Source: Pseudomonadota bacterium (GTDB taxonomy: Bacteria > Desulfobacterota > Binatia > Binatales > Binataceae). From it: a stretch of 64,000 bases of DNA. Positions within the stretch are counted from its first letter, which is position 1. Each line of letters starts with the position of its first letter. Shown in pieces: positions 25,541-34,593 of the stretch. The notes under the pieces are model-generated. The model was not told the DNA's origin, made no database searches, and saw only the letters and a list, made by a program, of their open reading frames with translations. The DNA lies in the NCBI GenBank assembly GCA_021324455.1, contig JAJPJA010000147.1, positions 1-64,000 on the forward strand, read 5' to 3'. The position numbers and the translations under genes were made by a program.

Positions 25541-26722
25541 CTACAACGGCAGTGAAATTTCGGCCGGGCCTTTGGCCATTAGAAAGCCGTCCTGATTCTT
25601 CATTTCCACGTCGATCGTGACTACGCCTTTGCCGCGGGCCGGGTCCGGCTGCTTCTTTGTCACTTTGCCGGTCAGGTAAGTGACGTCGCCCACGAAAGCC
25701 GGGAAGATGTAACGCACGTTGCAGTGCTGGACGATACCCAATTCTCCCGCCCAATTAGTCAGATAATCGAGCACCCATGCGCCCATGGAGGCGCCGTAGC
25801 CGTAACCGCGCGGAACGCCGATCAACTGCGCGTACTGCTGATGGACATGGCCGCGCGACGCCCCGTAGTAGAGGCCGTCGCCGTACGTGGGATCGATCAT
25901 CGCCTTGTCCGAACTGCGGGTCATCTCCGGCAGCCATCCGGCGTAGTCGGTAGTGGTCAGAGACTGGGTATCGACCGCGTTCGACGCCCAGACCGTAAAG
26001 ATGTAGGAGCGCCATTCGGTGGTAAAGGTCTGGAGCGTATGCGGTCCGATTGGCCGCCGGACCAGTTCCTCATTTTCCCTGACGTCTTTGAGGGTTCGTT
26101 TGGGATGGTTCTGGAAGGTTGAGTAATAGGCAAATTTTTCGTCTTCGATCTGCTGCAACTTGTCCATCGTCCATTCGGGCGAGCGCGCCTGCTCGGCGAA
26201 GGAGTTCATCTTGCGCGCGTTGTCGGCGCGATAGCGGATGGAGGTGGAGCGCTGCTTGCCGATGATCTCGCCGTGCTGGTTGATATAGGTAGTATCGCCG
26301 CGGGAAAACATTGTCGGCCCCGCGAACTTGGTATGAGTGACCTTGTAGTCCACCAGCATGCGATCGCAGCGGATGCGGTCGCCGGGCAGGATTCGAGGTC
26401 CGTAAAACCACCATTCATCACCGCCGAAAAGCATATGCGACCCGGGGACGTTGCCCTGAATCGCCGGCTGGGCGCCGTGTCCGACGGTGCAGCAGACCGT
26501 GAAGGACTGGGGCGCGACGATTTTGCCGAACACGCTCTGGGCCGCATAAGACTCGTCGTAATACAGCGGATTGGGATTCTGCATCCCCTGCGCCCAGCGC
26601 CGGATGTCATTAACCGTGATCGGCTCCTTTAATTGCGCGCCCGCCAGCGGCACCCCAATCCATCGATCGACGTCCCTGGTGTCCATCGGGGAAAGGTCGA
26701 GATCTCGCGCTTTCGATGCCAT
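25541..26722 (-). CDS. Two-domain MaoC-like dehydratase (paralogue 2)
   Basis: This 393-residue protein is collinear with the copy at 15.1 kb: DIRRWAQGMQNPNPLYYDES in the first hot-dog domain, SHMLFGGDEWWFYGPR in the middle and PSRGHVHQQYAQLIGVPRGY near residue 290 in the second. It is expected to act as an enoyl-CoA hydratase or hydroxyacyl-CoA dehydratase. GAGGAGCAAC precedes the ATG. Unlike the other two copies, no palindromic module is found in its 277-bp upstream region. It shares direction with the CoA-transferase gene downstream. Confidence 0.85.
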   Translation of the reverse strand: MASKARDLDLSPMDTRDVDRWIGVPLAGAQLKEPITVNDIRRWAQGMQNPNPLYYDESYAAQSVFGKIVAPQSFTVCCTVGHGAQPAIQGNVPGSHMLFGGDEWWFYGPRILPGDRIRCDRMLVDYKVTHTKFAGPTMFSRGDTTYINQHGEIIGKQRSTSIRYRADNARKMNSFAEQARSPEWTMDKLQQIEDEKFAYYSTFQNHPKRTLKDVRENEELVRRPIGPHTLQTFTTEWRSYIFTVWASNAVDTQSLTTTDYAGWLPEMTRSSDKAMIDPTYGDGLYYGASRGHVHQQYAQLIGVPRGYGYGASMGAWVLDYLTNWAGELGIVQHCNVRYIFPAFVGDVTYLTGKVTKKQPDPARGKGVVTIDVEMKNQDGFLMAKGPAEISLPL

Positions 26723-26999
26723 CTGCGTTGCTCCTCAATGGTTTTTCGGCAGCACCCGCCGGCGTTCGGCGTTGGATTCCCTTTGGACAGCGTATGGATC
26801 GTTTCTGCTGCGAAAGTCAATGGCGCCGCGGGCGCCGGTGAGCTGCGGTTTGACATGCCGCCAAAACGCCACTACTTCATAATTTGTTCCAGAGAATCGG
26901 GGAATTTCCTCTTGCGGCTATTCGCGCCGGAAAGCAAAAGGTCGACGCCGCCTTGCGGCGCTCAGGCTGCCCAACCCATTTCACAAAAGTGAGGGCGGT

Positions 27000-28127
27000 A
27001 TGGAAGCGAGTATTCCCGATACCTACGTTTCCGCGGACAGCCACGTGGTCGAACCGAAAGACCTGTGGCTCACTCGATTGGACCGGCGCTTTCGCGATCG
27101 TGCGCCGCGCATCGAGTCGCGGCCCGACGGTGACTACGGCGTCATCGACGGTCTCACCCCGTCGCCGGTCGGCCTCACCGGGGCGCTTATGAACGACAAG
27201 ATCAAGGGCGAGATCAAGGACCGCGGCGGCAAGCGGCACGAAGAGACGCGGCCCGGTGGATGGGACCCGCAAGCCCGCATCGAGGACCAGCGGCTCGATC
27301 ACATCCGGGCGGAGATGCTCTATCCCGGAATGGGACTTGGAATTCTCGGCGCGCCGGACCCGGAATACCAACTCGCCTGTTTCCAGGTTTACAACGACTG
27401 GTTGGCCGAGTTCTGCCGCGCCAATCCGCAGCGGCTGGCCGGAGCGGGCGTCTTGCCCGCGCGCGGGCCGGTGGAAGCGATGGTCAAAGAGGCGCAGCGC
27501 GCCGTCAAGCTGGGGCTTAAATCGGTAATGGTCGCCGCCGAAGTGCCGGAGCGCCCCTATACATCGCGCGAATACGATCGACTATGGGCCGCGATTTCGG
27601 ATCTGAACGTGCCGCTCTCAATCCATTCCGGAACCAGCAGCGGGATGCAGGTCAATGAACGGATTAAAGCGTATGGAATTTACGGCGTTCATGTCGTGGA
27701 CAACAAGATCGGCAAGGGGATGCGGCTGATGGCGCAGATGATTTACGGTGGAGTAACCGAACGCTTCCCCGCGCTTCGCCTGGTTTATGTGGAAGGCGGG
27801 ATCGGTTGGATTGCGGGCGTGCTGCACTTCATGGACCATTGGTGGACGGACCATCGGCGCTGGATGGAGCCGCGCATCCATCAAAAGCCCAGCACCTGCT
27901 TCAAACAAAGCTTCTGGGCGACCTTTGAAGACGATCGCGCCGGCGTGCTGACCCGCGATTTGCTCAACGTCGATCATTTGATGTGGGGTTCGGATTACCC
28001 GCATACCGAAGGAACCTTTCCCCATTCGCGCGAGCAGGTGGCCAATGATTTCGCCGGCATTCCGGCGGCCGATGTGCGCAAAATGGTGTTGGACAACGCG
28101 GCGAATCTTTACGGATTCAGCCCGTAA
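27000..28127 (+). CDS. Amidohydrolase 2 family metal-dependent hydrolase
   Basis: This 375-residue protein has metal motif ADSHVVEPKDLW (Asp13 and His15), His209 in PLSIHSGTS and Asp332 in MWGSDYPHTEGTFPHS. It belongs to the subgroup with the SDYPHxEGTFPHS ending, together with the protein at 32.2 kb, with which it shares GIGWIAGxLxFMDHWW. A start is visible directly after a GAGGGC site. No neighbour is close enough to define an operon. Confidence 0.88.
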   Translation: MEASIPDTYVSADSHVVEPKDLWLTRLDRRFRDRAPRIESRPDGDYGVIDGLTPSPVGLTGALMNDKIKGEIKDRGGKRHEETRPGGWDPQARIEDQRLDHIRAEMLYPGMGLGILGAPDPEYQLACFQVYNDWLAEFCRANPQRLAGAGVLPARGPVEAMVKEAQRAVKLGLKSVMVAAEVPERPYTSREYDRLWAAISDLNVPLSIHSGTSSGMQVNERIKAYGIYGVHVVDNKIGKGMRLMAQMIYGGVTERFPALRLVYVEGGIGWIAGVLHFMDHWWTDHRRWMEPRIHQKPSTCFKQSFWATFEDDRAGVLTRDLLNVDHLMWGSDYPHTEGTFPHSREQVANDFAGIPAADVRKMVLDNAANLYGFSP

Positions 28128-28177
28128 AGCAGGCGGGTTCCGCGCTCGCTTCAAGCGCCGCCGCTTGACAAGCTAAT

Positions 28178-28188
28178 CAACAGTGATG
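28178..28188 (+). promoter_or_regulatory. Weak match to the palindromic operator, upstream of the dioxygenase
   Basis: CAACAGTGATG differs from the core CAACAGTGTTG at one base and is preceded 7 bp earlier by TTGACA. It lies about 140 bp upstream of the TauD/TfdA gene. The right half is imperfect and no good -10 follows, so the call is weak. Confidence 0.2.
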
Positions 28189-28320
28189 TTTATTCAGGCG
28201 GGGTTGCCGAATTCTCTTTTTTGTCGAACGGATCGATCGAGCCCGCCCGATTGCCCCGCCCTTCTCGCAGGGCGAACGGCCAGGGGCGGCCCTTTCGACC
28301 GCAGACGCTGAGGCAGGAAG

Positions 28321-29133
28321 ATGAAGTTCACAACCATTGATCTGACTCCGCGCATCGGCTCCGAAATCAGGACGGACCGCGAAACCATGCTGGACGGATC
28401 GGCGGCCGCGGAATTTCGCCGCCTGCTCGAACAGCGCGGCGTGATCGTGTTCCGCGAAGCCAACCTTGACGACCGCCAGCAGGTCGCGTTTGCCCGGACC
28501 CTGGGCGAAGTCACCCAACTGGGTGAAAACAGCATCTTCAAGGTCACCCTGGACAAAAGCGTCAACCGCTCCGCCGAATACCTGAAAGGCACCTTCTTCT
28601 GGCATATCGACGGCACCACCGACGACGTCCCCAACCTTGCTTCGATCCTGAGCGCGCGCAAGTTGTCGGCGGCCGGCGGCCAGACCGAATTCGCCAACAC
28701 CTACGCCGCGTACGACGATCTGCCGGAGCCGGAGAAGCAGTATCTGGCTGGACTGAAGGTCGTGCACAGCCTGGAAACCTCGCAGCGCATGATCAATCCG
28801 GCGCCGACCTATGCCGAACTCAAAGCCTGGCAGCGAATTGCGGAGAAGACCCATCCGCTGGTCTGGCGGCATCGATCCGGCCGCAAATCGCTCGTGCTGG
28901 GGATGACCGCTTCGCACGTCGAAGGCATGAACCTGCCCGAAGGACGCGCCCTGCTGTGCCGCCTGACGGAATGGGCCACCCAGCCGCAGTATGTCTATCG
29001 GCACGAATGGAGGTTGGGCGACCTCGTGGTCTGGGACAATACGGGCACGATGCATCGGGTGGTGCCTTACCCGGCGGACAGCGGCCGCATGATGCATCGG
29101 ACCACACTGGTCGGGGAGGAAGCGCTGGCGTGA
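28321..29133 (+). CDS. TauD/TfdA family Fe(II)/2-oxoglutarate dioxygenase
   Basis: This 270-residue protein has iron ligands His95 and Asp97 in FFWHIDGTTDD and His245 in MHRVVPY, with the 2-oxoglutarate-binding Arg at 256 or 260 (GRMMHRTT). The family hydroxylates taurine, phenoxyacetates, alkyl sulfates and similar substrates. GAGGCAGGAAG precedes the ATG. The SDR gene that follows 49 bp later on the same strand could oxidise the hydroxylated product. The substrate cannot be assigned. Confidence 0.9.
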   Translation: MKFTTIDLTPRIGSEIRTDRETMLDGSAAAEFRRLLEQRGVIVFREANLDDRQQVAFARTLGEVTQLGENSIFKVTLDKSVNRSAEYLKGTFFWHIDGTTDDVPNLASILSARKLSAAGGQTEFANTYAAYDDLPEPEKQYLAGLKVVHSLETSQRMINPAPTYAELKAWQRIAEKTHPLVWRHRSGRKSLVLGMTASHVEGMNLPEGRALLCRLTEWATQPQYVYRHEWRLGDLVVWDNTGTMHRVVPYPADSGRMMHRTTLVGEEALA

Positions 29134-29182
29134 GCGCGGCGCACGCTTGGACGGCTCAGACTTTTAAGGGAAGCGAAACACC

Positions 29183-29923
29183 TTGTCGCTCAGGGGCAAA
29201 GTAGCCGTAGTCACAGGCGGCGCCAGGGGCATCGGGCGGGGAATCGGGCTGCGGTTGGCTCAGGACGGCGCCGCGGTCGCGGTGTGGGACGTGGATGGCG
29301 CAGGCGCCCGCGCCGCCGCCGACGCGATCGCCCAATCGGGCGGCGCTGCGATCGCCTGCGCCGCCGACATCCGCTCCCCCGATTCGATTGCCGCCGCGCT
29401 GGCGCGCACGCGCAGCGAGCTGGGTTCCGTCACCATCCTGGTCAACAACGCCGGCATCAGCGGCTTCTGCGCGTTGCTGGATCTGACCGAAGAAATGTGG
29501 GACCGCATGATGCAGGTCAATTTGAAAGGCCCGTTCCTGTGCGCCAGGGCGATAGTGCCGGACATGCTCGCCGCCGGCTGGGGCCGTATTGTGAACATCT
29601 CTTCTTCGAGCACGCAGTCGGGCGCCCGCAACATGTCGCATTACGTGGCTTCCAAGAGCGGCGTGGCCGGCTTCACCAAAGCGCTGGCTATGGAATTTGC
29701 GTCAAAGGGAATCACGGTTAATGCGATTGCGCCCGGATTCGTCGACACGCCGATGCTGCGCGGCTCCCCGGTGAACATCGAAGCCGCCGCGGCGGCCTCT
29801 CCGATGGGGCGGCCTGGCCAACCCGAGGACATCGCGGCTGCATGTTCATACCTGGTGTCGGAGGCCGCCGGATACATCACGGGTCAGACGATCAGTGTAA
29901 ATGGGGGCCGCTATCTCCTGTAG
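29183..29923 (+). CDS. Short-chain dehydrogenase/reductase (FabG-like)
   Basis: This 246-residue classical SDR has the cofactor loop TGGARGIGRG, NNAG at 88-91, the active-site Ser in NISSSSTQSG and Tyr154/Lys158 in HYVASKSG. The C-terminus YITGQTISVNGG is typical. The start is a TTG with AAGGGAAG about ten bases upstream; no ATG lies closer. It follows the TauD/TfdA gene and probably oxidises or reduces a hydroxy/keto intermediate of that pathway. Confidence 0.88.
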   Translation: MSLRGKVAVVTGGARGIGRGIGLRLAQDGAAVAVWDVDGAGARAAADAIAQSGGAAIACAADIRSPDSIAAALARTRSELGSVTILVNNAGISGFCALLDLTEEMWDRMMQVNLKGPFLCARAIVPDMLAAGWGRIVNISSSSTQSGARNMSHYVASKSGVAGFTKALAMEFASKGITVNAIAPGFVDTPMLRGSPVNIEAAAAASPMGRPGQPEDIAAACSYLVSEAAGYITGQTISVNGGRYLL

Positions 29924-30009
29924 TCGAGAAGCATTTCAGTTCAGTTTGCGGAAATACGGCTACTGATACATTTGCCGGCCTGGAAAGCTCGAGAAACGGA
30001 GGTGAGCAA

Positions 30010-30763
30010 ATGGCTGTCGCACAGAAGCCAAACGTCGGGAGCTGGACCGAGGCGTACCCCGAGCTTGGGACCGCACCGATTTCGTACGAGGACTCGATCT
30101 CACCCGAGTTTTTCGAGGCCGAGCGCAAGGCGATCTTTCGCCGATGCTGGCTCAACGTCGGCCGCGTGGAGCAGGTTCCCAAACCGGGGCATTACTTCAC
30201 CCGGGAACTCGCCGCCGCGAATACCTCAATTATCGTTGTGCGCGGCAAAGACCAGAAGCTTCGGGCGTTCCATAACATCTGCCGGCATCGCGGCAACAAA
30301 CCGGTATGGACCGACTACCCCGGCGAGGAAGACCGCGGGACTTGCCAGCAGTTCGCCTGCAAGTATCACGGTTGGGCCTGGCGAGCTGCCGCGCGGGCTT
30401 AATCCCGCGCGGTCGCCGATGTGGGGGCTGGATTCGTTCCAGTTCTTCCCCAACTTCACAATCCTGATCTGGAAGCCGAACTGGTATCTCACCTATCACT
30501 ACTGGCCGCTCACCACCGACAGCCATCTGTTCGAGGGGACGCTCTATTTCGCGCCGCCCAAAAATGCCGCGGAGCGGCTCGCCCAGGAGACCGCGGCCGT
30601 GACGTTCAAGGAATACAGCCTGCAGGACGGGAACACTCTCGAAGCAACTCACACGATGCTGAAGTCCCGGGTCGTCGACAAGTTCCCGCTTTGCGATCAG
30701 GAGATCCTGTGCCGCCATCTGCATAAGGTTGTGTGCGACTGGGTAAACGCGTACCAGGGCTGA
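30010..30763 (+). pseudogene. Rieske ring-hydroxylating oxygenase alpha subunit, internally deleted
   Basis: The 5' half is intact: GGAGGTGAGCAA, ATG, and a Rieske domain with CRHRGNKPVW and, 20 residues later, CKYHGWAW supplying the 2Fe-2S ligands. The frame then ends RAAARA-stop. After about 10 bp the match resumes in another frame at MWGLDSFQFFPNFTILIWKP and runs to the C-terminus. About 200 codons that should carry the His-His-Asp mononuclear iron site are missing. The next gene belongs to the small family found beside such oxygenases. Confidence 0.8.
30389..30412. repeat. Perfect inverted repeat at the Rieske deletion joint
   Basis: CCGCGCGGG and CCCGCGCGG form nine paired bases around the loop CTTAAT. 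It sits exactly where the Rieske gene loses its middle part. It may have promoted the deletion or blocked replication. Confidence 0.6.
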
Positions 30764-30799
30764 ACGGCGAGCTCCCCGCGTCACATACAGGAGGCAGTG

Positions 30800-31657
30800 A
30801 TGTCAGACCAAACCGCGCTTCTGCCTGCGGAATTCGCCGACCTCGAGCCGTACGCCGACTGGGTTTTACCGACCGAACGCGAGCGTTACGCCCGGCGCCT
30901 TGCGAGTTCGATGGAGCAAATGCAGGCGTTCTATGACGCGGCCTTTCCACGCGCCCAGGCCGCTATCGCCTACCTCAACCAGTTCGACTTGAACGAGCTT
31001 ACCGCGCAGGTGCACAACCTCTTGCTCCTGCTCTACTCGCTGATCATGGTCTCGTTCCCGGTCGAGGTCTGGAAGCAGCCGCATGTGCCCGATTCAGGCT
31101 CCGCTTATCTGGACCTGGTGGAAGAACCATCTGCGACGGCGTCGAACAGGTGCGCCGGTCCGTTATCAGATCAAGTACGGCGCCCAGGTGATCAAGGTCT
31201 GCGCCTCCGGCGGCGTGATGTCGCTCACCGGGTCGCCCGGCGCCCAGCACTTCTCCGACGACGAACTGCGAGCCATCGTCGACGAGGCGCACCGGCGCGG
31301 AATAAAGGTCGCCGCGCATGCTCACGGCGATCAGGGAATTCGCGCTGCGGTCGAAGCGGGAATCGATTGTATCGAGCACGGCTCGCTCATGAGCGAAGAA
31401 ACGATGGAGCTCATGATCCGGCGCGGGACCTTCCTCGTGGCCACCAGCTATCTTGCCGAAGGGCTCGACGTCTCGCGGGTGCATCCACTGCTGCGGGCGA
31501 AGGCCGAGGAAGTCTTTCCCCAGGCCAAGCAGAACCTGCGGCGGGCGATCAAGGCCGGGATGCGCATCGCGTGCGGCACCGACGCACCCGCGATCCCGCA
31601 CGGCGACAACGCCAGGGAACTGTGGGCGTTGGTCGATCGCGGCATGGCGCCGATTGA
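30800..31657 (+). CDS. Rieske-associated small hypothetical protein, read into a remnant
   Basis: The first 110 codons form a compact helical protein that begins MSDQTALLPAEFADLEPYAD and includes EVWKQPHVPDSGSAYLDL. I take it to be a small partner protein of Rieske oxygenases, about 110 residues long. GGAGGCAGTG precedes the ATG. After DLVEEP the frame leaves its own gene and continues out of frame across the amidohydrolase remnant to 31657, so the C-terminal 175 residues are arginine-rich nonsense. The natural stop was lost at the junction near 31130. Confidence 0.55.
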   Translation: MSDQTALLPAEFADLEPYADWVLPTERERYARRLASSMEQMQAFYDAAFPRAQAAIAYLNQFDLNELTAQVHNLLLLLYSLIMVSFPVEVWKQPHVPDSGSAYLDLVEEPSATASNRCAGPLSDQVRRPGDQGLRLRRRDVAHRVARRPALLRRRTASHRRRGAPARNKGRRACSRRSGNSRCGRSGNRLYRARLAHERRNDGAHDPARDLPRGHQLSCRRARRLAGASTAAGEGRGSLSPGQAEPAAGDQGRDAHRVRHRRTRDPARRQRQGTVGVGRSRHGAD

Positions 31658-31841
31658 CGCTTTGCGCGCGGCGACCATCGTGAGCGCGGACCTGATTGGG
31701 GCAACCGACCGCGCGCGGATCCGGCCCGGTCTGTTGGCCGACCTGATCGCCGTGCCGGGTAATCCGCTGAACGACATCGAGGTGACCCAGCAGGTCCAGT
31801 TCGTGATGAAGGGAGGCAAAATCTACAAGGGTCCGATGTAG
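31131..31841 (+). pseudogene. Imidazolonepropionase-like amidohydrolase, 5'-truncated
   Basis: The sequence first reads CDGVEQVRRS, shifts frame near 31160, then runs YQIKYGAQVIKVCASGGVMS with the lysine that bridges the metals. The ligand histidines follow in AAHAHGDQG and IEHGSLM and the Asp in CGTDAPAIPHGD, through to a normal C-terminus VMKGGKIYKG. The N-terminal 160-170 residues with the HxH metal motif are absent; the upstream small gene is joined in their place. It cannot be an active binuclear hydrolase. Confidence 0.75.
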
Positions 31842-31859
31842 CCACCTGAACGCCTGGTC

Positions 31860-32013
31860 CTGGTGGTTGTGCGCTCATTCCTGAGCGGCGGGGTCACTAA
31901 AACGGAAGCGGTCCCGCGCGCCAAAAGCGGAATCGTGAGCGCCGACGTCGAAACCAAAACGGGATGCTGCTGACCAGGGCCTCAGCCGGGATTAAGCCGC
32001 CGTTGCAGTGGAA
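31860..32013 (+). pseudogene. MaoC-like dehydratase C-terminal remnant
   Basis: One frame reads FLSGGVTKTEAVPRAKSGIV then SADVETK, and after a one-base shift GMLLTRASAGIKPPLQW. The intact paralogues read FLTGRVTKKEENPRTRSGIV and GMLMAKGPAEIRLPL at the same place. It is the last 45-50 residues of a fourth MaoC-like gene. The rest of the gap to 32168 holds only the ribosome site of the next gene. Confidence 0.65.
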
Positions 32014-32168
32014 GCAATGGCGCTTGCCCGCGCGGCGTCCGCTGCTGCCTGAAAACTGATATTGAGCCCGGGCTATCGGTGTCACCGCAAACGCCCGTTT
32101 GCGGCGACACGCGAGTTGTCGTAAGCATTTCAGAAAAACTGATTCACGGCATTACGGGGGTTACGGCG

Positions 32169-33290
32169 ATGGCATTGGATATCGATCGCTTCGTGTCAGC
32201 CGACAGCCACCTCAATGAGCCCGACGATTTGTGGGTCAAGCGGATGGATCGGAGATTTCGCGATGACGCGCCGCGCATCGAGATGCGCAGCGGCGTCAAG
32301 ACCTGGGTCGTGAAGGGGTTGTACGCGGCGCCCGAGGACAACCCCTTGATGCTGGCGACCGACGAAAAGCAACGCGCCGCGATGGACACCGGCCAGGGCG
32401 GACGCCACGAGCAGGTCCGGCCCGGCGGTTTGGATCCCCATTTGCGGCTGCTGGATCAGGACGTCGATCATATCGCCGCGGAAGTGCTTTATCCCGGCCA
32501 CGCGCTGCTCTTTTACGGCATCACCGACGCCGAGTATCAGCGCGAATGTCTGCGCGTTTACAACGACTTCGCCCGCGAGTTTTCGGCGGCCAATCCCGGG
32601 CGTCTGCTCGGAGTGGGGATGCTGCCGTTTCGCGGCCCGCTTCAATGGGCGATCGCGGAAGCCGAGCGCTGCGCCCGCATGGGTCTGCGCGAGGTGATGA
32701 TCCCCAATCTTCCGCTCCGCCCCTACCACGACCCCTATTACGAGCCGCTGTGGCAGGTTCTGGAAGATCTCGGCCTGCCGGTCGTGACGCATACGGCCAC
32801 CCAGGAGGAGCAACTCGACATCAGCGTCACCTCGGTGCCGTTAAACGCCTGGGTGGTTGACGAGAAGATCGTCAACATGATGCGCTGCCTGTCGCGGCTG
32901 ATCGCCGGCGGCATTCCCCAACGTCATCCACGGCTGCGCTTTGTGATGGTGGAGAGCGGGATCGGCTGGATTGCCGGAATGCTGCGCTTTATGGACCATT
33001 GGTGGGAAGACCATAACAAATGGATGCAGCCCAAACTCGAGCAGCCGCCCAGTTTTTATTTCAAGCGGCAGTTCTGGGCGACGTTCGAGGATGATCGGCC
33101 GGGCGTGGTCACCCGCCATCTGCTCAATCCCGATCATCTGATGTGGGGTTCGGACTATCCTCACAGCGAAGGCACCTTCCCCCATTCCAAAGAACGCATC
33201 GAGCAGGACTTCGCCGATATTCCCGAGACCGAAACGCGCCGCCTGGTAAGAGACAACGCCGCGGAGTTTTATGGATTGTCAGTGAACTGA
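32169..33290 (+). CDS. Amidohydrolase 2 family metal-dependent hydrolase
   Basis: This 373-residue protein has metal motif ADSHLNEPDDLW (Asp12, His14), His208 in PVVTHTATQ and Asp329 in MWGSDYPHSEGTFPHS. It is a close paralogue of the protein at 27.0 kb, with the same GIGWIAGMLRFMDHWW segment and overall length. The chosen ATG starts the conserved region; the frame is open 30 codons upstream without similarity. It is convergent with an SDR gene. Confidence 0.88.
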   Translation: MALDIDRFVSADSHLNEPDDLWVKRMDRRFRDDAPRIEMRSGVKTWVVKGLYAAPEDNPLMLATDEKQRAAMDTGQGGRHEQVRPGGLDPHLRLLDQDVDHIAAEVLYPGHALLFYGITDAEYQRECLRVYNDFAREFSAANPGRLLGVGMLPFRGPLQWAIAEAERCARMGLREVMIPNLPLRPYHDPYYEPLWQVLEDLGLPVVTHTATQEEQLDISVTSVPLNAWVVDEKIVNMMRCLSRLIAGGIPQRHPRLRFVMVESGIGWIAGMLRFMDHWWEDHNKWMQPKLEQPPSFYFKRQFWATFEDDRPGVVTRHLLNPDHLMWGSDYPHSEGTFPHSKERIEQDFADIPETETRRLVRDNAAEFYGLSVN

Positions 33291-33390
33291 CCGGCGCCGT
33301 CCTTGTGGCCGCCGTTTCAGACCGCGCAGATGATGCATCCGCCCCTGCCCGATCAGGCACCCGGCCAGCGGTCGTGGAGCGTCCGGTGCG

Positions 33391-34182
33391 TTAGAGATTG
33401 TGTTCCTCCACGAACGGCCCGGAGTAGAGGGTTTTTCCGGTAAAAAACATCGGGTTGGGGCAGGTGCACAGATAGCGCGCCACCTTGGCCGGAACGTCAG
33501 GTGACTGCGCCCGGCTGGTATCAATCCCACCCAGTCCGCGGCTTTCGACTTCGATGCGTTCGGTGAGAGCGAATCCCGGATCGATCAGGACTACGGGAAT
33601 GTTGTATTCCCTGACTTCCTTGACCAGGCCCTGGGCAAACCGATGCAGTGCGGCCTTGGTGGCGGCGTAAACCACGTTGACCGCGCCCTGGCCGGGCAGG
33701 TTGGGCGACTCGGTTGTAACTACCGAGGAAGTAAGGCAGATGATTATCCCGCGGCGGCGTTCAATCATCTGCGGCAGCAAGCTCCTACAGGCGATTACGG
33801 GCGCCAGCACATTCGCCGTCCAGGTGTCCTGCCAGGTGTCAAGTCTGATATCCAGAAACATACTATAATGCTGATCGCTGCGATGATGGGCGTTGTTTAC
33901 CAGGATATCAACATGGCCGAAATGCTCCAGCGCCGTGCGGCACATGCGCTCGGTCTGTTCCGCAACGGTCAGATCGCACTTGACGGGCAGCGCCTGCGCG
34001 CCGCGCTTACGCACTTCCGCCGCGGTCTCCTGGATACTTCCCGGATAGACCGCGGCACCGGGGTCCACGGTGCGGGCGGCCAGCACGATGTCGGCCCCCT
34101 CTTCGGCCAGTTGGAGGGCAATGCGTTTGCCGATGCCGCGGCTCGCGCCGGTCACAATCGCGACTTGTCCTTTGAGTTTCAT
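33391..34182 (-). CDS. Short-chain dehydrogenase/reductase
   Basis: This 263-residue SDR has TGASRGIGKR in the cofactor loop, VNNAHHRSD in place of the usual NNAG, and Tyr172/Lys176 in VYAATKAAL. The C-terminus lacks the common VxGG motif, reading FFTGKTLYSGPFVEEHNL, so it belongs to a divergent subgroup. A GAGGTAGCAG site precedes the ATG. It is convergent with an amidohydrolase gene. Confidence 0.85.
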   Translation of the reverse strand: MKLKGQVAIVTGASRGIGKRIALQLAEEGADIVLAARTVDPGAAVYPGSIQETAAEVRKRGAQALPVKCDLTVAEQTERMCRTALEHFGHVDILVNNAHHRSDQHYSMFLDIRLDTWQDTWTANVLAPVIACRSLLPQMIERRRGIIICLTSSVVTTESPNLPGQGAVNVVYAATKAALHRFAQGLVKEVREYNIPVVLIDPGFALTERIEVESRGLGGIDTSRAQSPDVPAKVARYLCTCPNPMFFTGKTLYSGPFVEEHNL

Positions 34183-34593
34183 CAGACTGCTACCTCGCCC
34201 CGGTTAAATATTGTCCCAGGCCGCGTTCAACTGGCCGGTCGCGGTTCAACAGGGATCGGGCGGCTCGCTAATCCTCGCCGGAGGCGGCCTGGGCAATTTG
34301 TCGCACAAGCCCCAGGCAATTGCCAGCGGTGGCTGTGGCTGGAAAACCTCTTGTGCTGCGCGGCGCGGTAAAGGAGATCTTCCGCTGCGAATGCGCGCGG
34401 AGCCGCAGACTTTGCGGACCTCCAATCGCGTCTGGCGCTCGATTCAGGCTATTCGATGTGAGTAGCAATAGCGGCTTTACACGCTCGCCACGCGCTGAAC
34501 CTCGATTACTCATACGGGTTCGGTTTTCCCATCCTCCGCAATAGGCGTGGCCCGGACCGCGAGCGAAATCAGCGCCCGTTGCAAGGCGCTTTA
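34183..34593. other. Intergenic region without recognised gene
   Basis: Short frames on both strands cross this gap, with no domain that I recognise. A tRNA 3'-end-like string near 34520-34550 does not fold into a tRNA. No clear promoter or terminator was found. Confidence 0.4.

Noticed and set aside
34495-34550. A tRNA 3'-end-like string (GGGTTCGGTTTTCCC with CATCCTCCGCA).
   Set aside because: No matching acceptor 5' strand, D arm or anticodon arm could be found upstream.
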